Below are positions 1 to 6,300 of a stretch of DNA of 7,104 nt, one piece after another. Origin of the DNA: an uncultured Verrucomicrobiota bacterium. Its GTDB lineage: Bacteria; Verrucomicrobiota; Kiritimatiellia; RFP12; UBA3636. The notes beneath the pieces are model-generated. The model was not told the DNA's origin. It did not search any database and saw nothing but the letters and a program-made list of their open reading frames with translations. Where the stretch lies: contig CAMNDA010000387.1 of NCBI GenBank assembly GCA_946534745.1, forward strand, positions 1 to 7,104, in the 5' to 3' direction. Made by a program: the position numbers and the translations under genes. Each line of letters opens with the position of its first letter. The stretch's first letter is position 1.

Positions 1-248
1 GGGGCGGGCGGGGGCGGCGGGACGATCCGGGTCCGCAGCGCGCTCTCCTCGCGCAGGCGCAGGCGCTGCGCCGCGGTGGCGCCGGAGAAGGAGCCGAAGA
101 GGGAGACCCGCGCGTCCCGGACGGCCCAGCCGAACCCCGCGTGCAGGGCGAGCGAGACGGCGATCGCGACCGCGAAGAGCGCGACGGGCGCGCCGTCGGA
201 ACCGGGGTCGCGGCGGTCGGCAAAGGTGGTGGCGGGGGCGGTGGTCAT
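1..248 (-). CDS. Membrane-anchored protein with proline-rich linker, N-terminal part only (TonB-like or similar)
   Basis: Seen: an open minus-strand frame begins with ATG at 248 and runs through the window edge, giving 82 codons without a stop. Residues about 22-42 (from PVALFAVAIAVSLALHAGFG) form one hydrophobic segment after a short polar N-terminus containing RR. Next is a basic/polar stretch (QRLRLREESALRTR), then a run of prolines (PPPP) at the edge. This order, a short cytoplasmic tail, one membrane anchor and a proline-rich periplasmic linker, is the usual N-terminal plan of TonB-like energy transducers, but other anchored periplasmic proteins share it and the diagnostic C-terminal domain lies outside the window. 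There is no Shine-Dalgarno sequence before the ATG; the 7-bp repeat array ends three bases upstream. It follows the Minf_1886-family gene by 51 bp on the same strand and may belong to the same operon. An in-frame TAG (end of the upstream gene) blocks any earlier start. The reading frame is reasonably secure and the family is a guess. Confidence 0.6.
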   Translation of the reverse strand, partial: MTTAPATTFADRRDPGSDGAPVALFAVAIAVSLALHAGFGWAVRDARVSLFGSFSGATAAQRLRLREESALRTRIVPPPPPA

Positions 249-251
249 TCG

Positions 252-293
252 GTGACGAGTGACGAGTGACGAGTGACGAGTGACGAGTGACGA
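252..293. repeat. Perfect heptanucleotide tandem repeat, six copies
   Basis: Six uninterrupted, identical copies of GTGACGA (TCGTCAC read on the minus strand) occupy 42 of the 51 bases between the stop codon of the Minf_1886-family gene (300-302) and the ATG at 248. The array is immediately upstream of that ATG in the direction of transcription, so it lies in the 5' leader or intercistronic spacer of the downstream gene. Seven is not a multiple of three, but the array is outside both coding frames, so copy-number change would alter spacing and not the reading frame. Perfect identity suggests recent slippage or expansion. Confidence 0.95.
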
Positions 294-299
294 GCGGGG

Positions 300-692
300 C
301 TAGGCGGAGGCGGAGGGCGGATCGTAGGGACGGGCGAAGGTCTCCTCGAAGTCGTAGACGCCGTCGAAGTCGGACTTCCGGTCCCCGGGGTTCTTGCCGA
401 AGACCCCCTCGGCGATCAGCGCGTAGACCATCCGGCCGAAGTCGGCCGTCTCGTAGACGCCCCACTGGGTGAGGACGAGAAGCGCGAGGGGGCCGAACTC
501 CGAGAGGGCGTAGTCGCGGAGCGCCTCGCAGAGCTCGCGGCCGGAGACGTGCCGGCGCTCGGGATCCTCCGCGGCGGCCTTCCGCACGGCGCGGTCGAGC
601 CCCTCGCGGAGGAAGTAGAAGGCCTCCGCGTCGTAGTCGGCGCTTTTCTCGCAGATGCGGCAGACCGCGTCCTCGAAGGATTGTTCGTTCAC
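300..692 (-). CDS. Minf_1886-family (TIGR04138-like) PVC-restricted protein of unknown function
   Basis: A 130-residue soluble acidic protein with no signal peptide or membrane segment. Seen: FEDAVCRICEK at residues 6-16, then YDAEAFYFLREGLD at 20-33, HVSGRELCEALRDYALSEFG at 48-67, LLVLTQWGVYETADFGRMVY at 71-90, and a C-terminal GVYDFEETFARPY at 111-123. From memory, these conserved blocks and the length of about 130 residues are the hallmarks of the Minf_1886 / TIGR04138 family, known mainly from Verrucomicrobia and Planctomycetes; its function is not established. The chosen start is GTG at 692, which puts the conserved FEDAV block near the N-terminus as usual in the family. A second GTG at 710, six codons upstream, is also in frame and has a G-rich stretch before it, so the true start is uncertain. 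The gene lies 41 bp (or 23 bp with the earlier start) downstream of the permease stop, without a terminator between, so it is probably co-transcribed. The family call is good; the start is moderate. Confidence 0.85.
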   Translation of the reverse strand: MNEQSFEDAVCRICEKSADYDAEAFYFLREGLDRAVRKAAAEDPERRHVSGRELCEALRDYALSEFGPLALLVLTQWGVYETADFGRMVYALIAEGVFGKNPGDRKSDFDGVYDFEETFARPYDPPSASA

Positions 693-733
693 GGCGCGGG
701 ATTCTAGCACGCCGCCCCCCGCGCGCGCAAGCG

Positions 734-2245
734 CTACCCCTTGTAGTAGCAGAGGATCACGCCCGTCGCGACGGCGCAGGAGACGACGCCCACGACGAGG
801 CCGACCTTGAGCCATTCGAGGAAGGCGACCTTGATCGAGTACTTCTTGCCGAGCATCGAGATCGCCACGAGGTTCGCGGTGGAGCCGATGGCCGTGATGT
901 TGCCGCCGAAGCACGCGCCGAACAGCAGCGCCCACCACAGCGGCGACATCTCGGGCGCCCCCGCCACGATCTTCTTGATGATCGGGATGAAGGTCGAGAC
1001 GAACACGACGTTGTCCACGAACGCGGAGCCGACGGCCGTGATCGCCACGATGAGCGGCGTGAGGAGGAACTTGTTCGGCGCGGCGCCGCCCTCCGGCGCG
1101 ATCATGCCGGCGATCACGTCCGTGACGCCGCAGTGCTCCATCGCGAACGAGACGGCGAAGAGCATCATGAAGAACAGCAGGGACCACCACTCCACGGAAC
1201 TCTCCACGTAGTGCCGCGCGCGGTGGCTGCGGAAGACCATCAGCAGGCCCGCGATCGCGAGCGGGGCCGCCACGAGCATCGTGTTGGGCTCGAGCCCGAG
1301 CGCGTGCTCGATCGGGTGGTGCGAGGCGATGAAGGCGAGCGCCCCGAGGAGGATCGCGAGCCCGCGCTTGTAGGGGATCTCGACCATCGGTCCGAGGCCG
1401 ACGTGGCTCGCGCGGCGCTCGGCGAGGCGCTCGTCGAGGAGCCGGATGTCCTTGCGGTAGTAGAAGAGCAGCACGACGAAGATCGCCAGCAGCGAGAGGA
1501 ACATGATGGGCGTGGCGTGGACGATGAAGTCGCCGAACGAGAGCGGCACGCCGGGATCGCCCGAGCCGGGGTTCCAGTGGTATTCGGCCTTCGTGCCGAT
1601 GAGGATGCCGACGGGGTTGCCGAGCATCGTGCCCGTGGAGCCCACGTTCGTCGCCATGACGCTCATCAGGACGAACGGCGTCGGCCGCAGCTTCAGGGTG
1701 TCGCAGACCTGGAAGACGAGCGCGAGGACGAACACGATCGACGTCACCTCGTCCACGATGCCCGGCATGACGCCGGAAAGGAGCATCAGGATCGCGAGGA
1801 ACTTGAAGCCCGTCATCCTCTTCGCGTTGATGATCGACTGGATGATCCACGTGAAGAAGCCCATGTCCTTGAGCGCGCCCACGAGCGTCATCATGCCGAC
1901 GAGCAGCAGGATGATGTGCAGCTCCGTGCTGTGGACGAACTCGGAGAGCGTGAGGACCTTGAGCGCGAGCAGCGTCGCGATGCCGACGAACGCCACGCCG
2001 AGGCGGCGCTCCTCGAACATCAGGGTCGCGCAGATGATCATCGCGAAGATCGAGACGGCGGCGATCTGGCGCAGGGAGAGCAGGCGCTCCGGCGAGGCGG
2101 CGGCGGCGAGGTCGGGGTAGACCGACGCGGCGCCGGCGGCGGGCGCCGGGAGGAGCGAGGCGAGCCAGCCCGCGAGGGCGGCGACGAGGAACATGGCCGC
2201 GAACTGCAGCCGGACGACGCGCTTGGGATTGGAGGGGGAGGACAT
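734..2245 (-). CDS. SLC13 / ArsB-NhaD superfamily ion permease (probable Na+/H+ antiporter or anion transporter)
   Basis: A 503-residue polytopic inner-membrane protein with roughly eleven to thirteen hydrophobic segments, the usual size for the ion transporter (IT) superfamily. Seen: two pseudo-symmetric halves. The first carries ILLLVGMMTLVGALKDMGFF (112-131), a DEVTSIVFVLAL block (165-176) and NVGSTGTMLGNPVGILIG (200-217). The second carries EWWSLLFFMMLF (352-363), VDNVVFVSTFIPII (410-423) and GGNITAIGSTANLV (447-460). Paired N/D- and G-N-rich re-entrant motifs are typical of SLC13, ArsB and NhaD carriers. The first motif reads GNPVG where classical ArsB-type proteins have G-D-P-P-N, so substrate cannot be assigned; Na+/H+ exchange or anion transport are both possible. 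A long cytoplasmic loop (about 263-293, charged, DERLAERR) separates the halves. It starts six bases after the stop of the EIIA-CBS gene and has no Shine-Dalgarno sequence of its own, which suggests translational coupling. No ArsR, ArsA or ArsC gene is nearby, so arsenite efflux is not supported. Confidence 0.88.
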   Translation of the reverse strand: MSSPSNPKRVVRLQFAAMFLVAALAGWLASLLPAPAAGAASVYPDLAAAASPERLLSLRQIAAVSIFAMIICATLMFEERRLGVAFVGIATLLALKVLTLSEFVHSTELHIILLLVGMMTLVGALKDMGFFTWIIQSIINAKRMTGFKFLAILMLLSGVMPGIVDEVTSIVFVLALVFQVCDTLKLRPTPFVLMSVMATNVGSTGTMLGNPVGILIGTKAEYHWNPGSGDPGVPLSFGDFIVHATPIMFLSLLAIFVVLLFYYRKDIRLLDERLAERRASHVGLGPMVEIPYKRGLAILLGALAFIASHHPIEHALGLEPNTMLVAAPLAIAGLLMVFRSHRARHYVESSVEWWSLLFFMMLFAVSFAMEHCGVTDVIAGMIAPEGGAAPNKFLLTPLIVAITAVGSAFVDNVVFVSTFIPIIKKIVAGAPEMSPLWWALLFGACFGGNITAIGSTANLVAISMLGKKYSIKVAFLEWLKVGLVVGVVSCAVATGVILCYYKG

Positions 2246-2251
2246 GGGAGG

Positions 2252-3178
2252 CTAGTCGCGGAAGACCTTGTTGAGGAAGTGGGGCAGCGTCACGACGCCG
2301 GCGAGCTTGTCGCCGTCGAGGACGTAGCAGACGCCGGCGTCCTTGCGGGCGAGCGCCTCGGCGACGGCGATCGCGGGCTGGTCGACGGTCACGCTGGCGT
2401 AGTCGTCGCTCGTGATGTCCGCGAGCCATGTGCTGGACTCCTTGCGGAGCAGCGTCGCGAACGGCTCGAAGTTCGAGAAGACCGAGAGGTCCTCCATCCA
2501 GAGCAGGTAGTCGGGGATGCAGAGGCCGAGCACCTCGTCGGCCGAGGCCTCGCCCACGAGCGAGCCCTCCTTGTCGACGACCGGGATCTCGGTCTTCCCC
2601 GTGCGGACGATCAGGTCGATCGCGTCCTTCACGCTGTCCGTCTCGCGCAGGACCGCGGTCGGGCGCTCCATGATGTCGGCCGCGCAGACCTCGGCGGGCA
2701 GCTCCGCGGAGCCGCGGCGGAAGAACGCGCAGACGTCGGCGGGCGTCGTGCGGGCGACGATCTCGTCGAGGAACGCGGGGTCCTGCAGGCGCCTCGCGAC
2801 GCCGGCCGCCACGCGGAGGTAGCCGGCGGGGGCGCTCGCGGGCGCGAGGACGAGGACGACGAGGCGGACCGGATCCTGCGACCCGGGGAACCGGACGCCC
2901 TTTTCGGAGGTGGCGACGGCGACGAGCGTCTCCTCGATGCCCTCGAGCCGGGCGTGGGGCATCGCGACGCCGGGGGCGATGAACGTGGGCGCCTCGGCCT
3001 CGCGGTCCGCCACGGCGCGGAGCGCGGCGGGCGGGTCGATCTCGGGGTGCCGCGCGGCGAGGAGGCGGACCATTTCGTCGAGCAGCGCGCCGCTCTCGGC
3101 GGCGGTCGTCCGGCAGAGGATCTCGGATTCGGAAAGGGCGGGCGCGGATTCCCGTTCCGCGGGCGGTTTGGACGGCAT
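2252..3178 (-). CDS. PTS EIIA-type (fructose/nitrogen class) domain fused to a CBS-domain pair; probable transporter regulator
   Basis: A 308-residue soluble protein. Seen: residues about 14-155 fit the PTS_EIIA_2 fold, with the phospho-acceptor motif GVAMPHAR (His75) followed by PVRLVVLVLAPASA and AAGVARRLQD, as in PtsN and fructose EIIA. Residues about 167-217 form a first CBS motif (DIMERPTAVLRETDSVKDAI, then TEIPVVDKEGSLVGEAS). Residues 218-250 form an insert (IPDYLLWMEDLSVFSNFEPF). Residues about 251-305 form a second CBS motif ending VLDGDKLAGVVTLPHFL. Known: EIIA domains are phosphorylated through HPr, and CBS pairs commonly bind adenine nucleotides. No EIIB, EIIC, HPr or EI gene is present, so sugar uptake is unlikely. 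The direct link to the downstream permease suggests that it controls that transporter (inference). The ATG at 3178 is chosen because AAGGAG lies seven bases upstream; an in-frame ATG at 3295 would add 39 non-conserved residues across the promoter region. Confidence 0.88.
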   Translation of the reverse strand: MPSKPPAERESAPALSESEILCRTTAAESGALLDEMVRLLAARHPEIDPPAALRAVADREAEAPTFIAPGVAMPHARLEGIEETLVAVATSEKGVRFPGSQDPVRLVVLVLAPASAPAGYLRVAAGVARRLQDPAFLDEIVARTTPADVCAFFRRGSAELPAEVCAADIMERPTAVLRETDSVKDAIDLIVRTGKTEIPVVDKEGSLVGEASADEVLGLCIPDYLLWMEDLSVFSNFEPFATLLRKESSTWLADITSDDYASVTVDQPAIAVAEALARKDAGVCYVLDGDKLAGVVTLPHFLNKVFRD

Positions 3179-3185
3179 CGAAGGG

Positions 3186-3191
3186 CTCCTT
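3186..3191 (-). promoter_or_regulatory. Ribosome binding site for the EIIA-CBS gene
   Basis: AAGGAG on the minus strand, seven bases before the ATG at 3178. It is the clearest Shine-Dalgarno sequence in the window and decides the start of the EIIA-CBS gene over the upstream in-frame ATG at 3295. The two following genes of the leftward unit lack comparable sites. Confidence 0.85.
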
Positions 3192-3212
3192 GTGTGGTGC
3201 GGATGCGGGCGG

Positions 3213-3241
3213 AGGATAGACCCGAGCCCCCGATTTTGCAA
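3213..3241 (-). promoter_or_regulatory. Putative sigma-70-type promoter for the leftward operon
   Basis: On the minus strand TTGCAA (3241-3236) and TATCCT (3218-3213) are separated by exactly 17 bases. Each matches four of six consensus positions. Transcription would start near 3206, giving a leader of about 28 bases that contains the AAGGAG site. The AT-rich -35 region stands out in a GC-rich background. Promoter consensus in PVC bacteria is not well fixed, so this is a prediction by pattern only. Confidence 0.5.
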
Positions 3242-3298
3242 GCCCAATGTCCCATCCCGTCTTTTTCGCTTGCATTTGCCCCGGCGTTGGTGCAAAAT
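3233..3298. repeat. Perfect 8-bp inverted repeat spanning the divergent promoters
   Basis: ATTTTGCA at 3233-3240 is the exact reverse complement of TGCAAAAT at 3291-3298, with 50 bases between. The left arm overlaps the putative -35 box of the leftward promoter and the right arm overlaps the putative -10 box of the rightward one. A third related word, TTGCATTTGC, lies at 3270-3279. It could be a pair of operator half-sites or simply promoter-like AT-rich words in opposite orientation; the symmetry is visible, the function is not. Confidence 0.45.
3270..3298 (+). promoter_or_regulatory. Putative sigma-70-type promoter for the SNF2 gene
   Basis: On the plus strand TTGCAT (3270-3275) and CAAAAT (3293-3298) are spaced by 17 bases. 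The matches to consensus are only three and four of six. Transcription would start near 3305 and leave a leader of about 50 bases before the ATG at 3358. It would be divergent to the leftward promoter, the two -35 elements lying 28 bases apart. Weaker than the leftward candidate. Confidence 0.35.
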
Positions 3299-3333
3299 AT
3301 CAGGGCAACGTTCCTCTGCGACCCGGCCCGTCC

Positions 3334-3353
3334 GGAAAGAGAATTCCCTTTTC
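3334..3353 (+). promoter_or_regulatory. Imperfect 20-bp palindrome in the SNF2 leader, overlapping a purine-rich possible ribosome site
   Basis: The sequence from GGAAAGAGA to TTCCCTTTTC is centred on GAATTC (3341-3346). Eight of ten base pairs are Watson-Crick, with one G-T and one A-C mismatch. It ends four bases before the ATG at 3358. The left arm is the only Shine-Dalgarno-like purine tract before this gene and sits at an unusually long distance of about 15 bases. The right arm would pair with it in the transcript, so it could limit translation, or be a protein-binding site. It may also be chance. Confidence 0.3.
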
Positions 3354-3357
3354 CACT

Positions 3358-6300
3358 ATGCCAGAATCCCCGCACAAGCGAACCTCCCGCTTCGACTTCA
3401 CCCTCGACGAAATCCGCACCTGGGGCGGCGACCGCCAGTTCGTCGAGGCGCTCGAGCAGTACGCCAACAAGGGCGACGTCCTGAACCCCCGTTTCGAGAA
3501 CGGGATCGGCGAGGCCGACATCCAGCACGCCGGCCATGTCCTGCACACCCGCTTCCGCACCCTCCCCGGCAAGCGCCAGATGGTCGAGAACCTCTGCCCC
3601 TGCGCCTCCTCGCAGCGCGACGGCCGCATCTGCGTCCACATGCTCGCCGCGGCGATCGGCCTGGCGCAGATGGCCAGCGGCGAGCGCAAGGAGCGCCGCT
3701 CCGCCATCGCCCGCCGCGCCGGCGCCGCCTCCGCGGCCGCCGCGGCCGCCGCCGGCCACGGCGGCGGGATGCGCGACCGCCCGCGCGGCGTCCACCCCCG
3801 GCCGCCCCGCCCCGCCGCCCTCCGCGGCCCGAGGCCCGTTCTTTCCCCCGACCGCCCGGACATCGGATTTTACGTCCCCGACGACTGGTTCGACCGATTC
3901 CTCGCCAAGGGGTCCGTCCCGCTCGTCGTCTCCATCAGCCGCGACAAGCCGCGGCCCGTCAGCCTGCGCGACGTCGCCTCGCACAAGGTCGAGTACGAGG
4001 CGAGCCCGGAGGAGGACGACATGCTCTTCACGCTGGAGCGCCTCTTTCCGCCGGCCTCCCCCGCGGCCGCCTCCCCCACCCTGCCGCTCGACGCCCGCAA
4101 GCTCGCCGAGGTGCTCGACCGCCTCGCCGAGGACCGCCTCCCGCTCCGCACCGTCCGCGGGGAGCCCGTCTCCGTGAAGCCCGTCGAGCGCGCCCTGCGC
4201 TCGGAGCTGGTGGTGGAGCTGGAGAAGGAGACCGGCTCGCTCCTGCTTTCGGTGAAGGTGGACGTCCCCGCCCCCTCCGACCTGCCCGCGCCCGACGACG
4301 CGGCGGCCCCGGACGCCCCCCCGCCGGCGCCGCCCGCCCCGCCCGCGCCGCCGCGCTTCCTCGTCTTCCGCGACCCGTCCGACTGGCGCCGCGACCGCGT
4401 CTACGCCTTCGCCGGCAACGCCCTCTGGCCGCTCCGCGACCCGATCCCCGCCGCCTACGGCGCCGTCTACTTCCAGCCGACCTACCGCATCCCGCACCGC
4501 GAGACGATCGACTTCCTCCGCCGCGAGATCCGCGGCGAGGGCCCGATGGTCGGCAACATGCGCAGCCTGCGCGACATCCTCGGCCCCGGCGGCATCGACA
4601 ACCGCGTCGACGAGGACGCCTTCACCATCCGCCCCGGGCGGCCCAAGTTCACGCTCGGCGTCACCGGCAGCCCCGCCTCGCTCGTGCTCTCCCTCACGGC
4701 GACCTACTCGGGCCTCCCGGCCGCCGCGCCCGCTCGCCAGGCCGCGTCCGAGGACGCCGACGACGAGGACGCGGCCGACGCCGCCGCGCCCCAGCAGGCC
4801 GCCGCGCCGATCGTGGTCGACGTCGTCTCCGCCAAGGCGACCGACCAGTTCACGATCGCCGACCCGGACGACCCGTTCCTCTTCTACGCCCGCAACCTCT
4901 CCGCCGAGCGCCGCGCCCTCGGCCGCCTGGCCAAGCTCGGCCTCGCCTTCGCCTCGCCGCCCGACGCCCCGCCCGAGGAGCAGACCTGGACCGTCCCCGC
5001 CATCGTCGGCGACGACAAGGTCCTCGACTTCTTCGCCGCGACCGCCCCATCCCTCCAGCGCCACTACTACTGGCGCGTCGTGCTCGACAAGGCCCTCCAC
5101 GCCTGGCAGCGCACGTTCGTCCGCGTCGGCCCCCGCGTCACCATCGCCAACAACCCCTCCGCCGCCGCCTTCGAGTTCGGCTACACGCTCTCCAACGCGA
5201 GCGGCAGCGTGACCCTCACGGACGACGAGTACCGCTCCGCCGGCGACCACTCGTTCGTGAGCCGAAACGGGCGCGTCATCCTCTTCGACCGCGACGCGAT
5301 CGACGACCTCAACGGCATCCTCGACGAGGTCACGGTCGGCACCCGCGGCCGACCGCGCAAGAACAGGAAGGACGGCCCGGGCGCGATGCGCCGCGTCCTC
5401 TCCGTCCACGCGCACTTCATCAAGAAGACGCTCGACTCGCTCGCCTCGTCCGGCGTCGTCCTCGAGAGCGCCCCCGAGAGCTGGCTCCACGAGGCCGACA
5501 CCGAGCAGATCCTCGCCGAACTGAAACCCGCCCCCCTCGTCGAGCCGATCAAGTCGCTCCTGCGCCCCTACCAGACCACCGGCGTCGCCTGGCTGCGCTA
5601 CCTCGAGGCGCGCGGGCAGTTCGGCATCCTCGCCGACGAGATGGGCCTCGGCAAGACGATCCAGACGCTCGCCTGGCTCTCGCTGCCGCGCGTCCGCGGC
5701 GAGAAGGCCCCGGCCCTCGTCGTCTGCCCCACCTCGCTCGTCTTCAACTGGATGCACGAGGCGCGCCACTTCGTCCCGCACATGAGGACGGTCGCGATGT
5801 CCGGCAGCGAGCGCCACGCCGCCTTCGCCTCCCTCGCCGAGGCGGACATCGTCGTCACGAGCTACGCGCTCATGCGCCGCGACATCGAGGAATACCGCAA
5901 GATCCGCTTCTCCGCCGTCGTCCTCGACGAGGCCCAGAACATCAAGAACCGCAACACCCAGAACGCCAAGAGCGTCAAGCGCCTCAACCACGACGCCGCG
6001 CGCCTCGTCGTCACCGGCACCCCGATCGAGAACTCGGTCGCCGACATGTGGAGCATCATGGACTTCCTCATGCCCGGCTACCTCGGCCACTACGAGTCCT
6101 TCAAGCGCAACTACGAGGAGCCGCTCCTGCTCCCGAAGGAGAACGAGGCCCACGTCGAGGCCGCCGAGCGCCTTCACGACAAGATCGAGCCCTACCTGCT
6201 GCGCCGCCTCAAGAAGGACGTGGCGACGGAGCTGCCGCCCAAGATCGTCAAGACCTCCTGGTGCGAGCTCTCGTCCGCCCAGCGCCGCGTCTACAACCGC

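Noticed and set aside
252..293. Heptamer array as a CRISPR or origin iteron cluster
   Set aside because: The units are seven bases and directly abutting, with no spacers. There is no cas gene, no rep or dnaA gene and no AT-rich unwinding region nearby.
693..733. Intrinsic terminator between the permease and the Minf_1886-family gene
   Set aside because: The stretch is GC-rich with short GCGC-type self-complementary words but has no stable stem followed by a T-run on the minus strand.
734..2245. Arsenic resistance operon around an ArsB-like permease
   Set aside because: The key first-half motif differs from ArsB, and no ArsR, ArsC, ArsA or ArsD gene is present; the neighbour is an EIIA-CBS protein.
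300..3275. A 991-codon minus-strand frame covering the whole leftward operon
   Set aside because: Only its C-terminal part is real (the Minf_1886-family protein). The rest is an Arg/Ala/Pro/His-rich out-of-frame reading of the permease and EIIA-CBS genes.
1133..3484. A 783-codon plus-strand frame antisense to the permease and EIIA-CBS genes
   Set aside because: It consists of His/Arg/Asp/Glu/Gly-rich low-complexity sequence and lies opposite two proteins with clear family motifs; it is a GC artefact.
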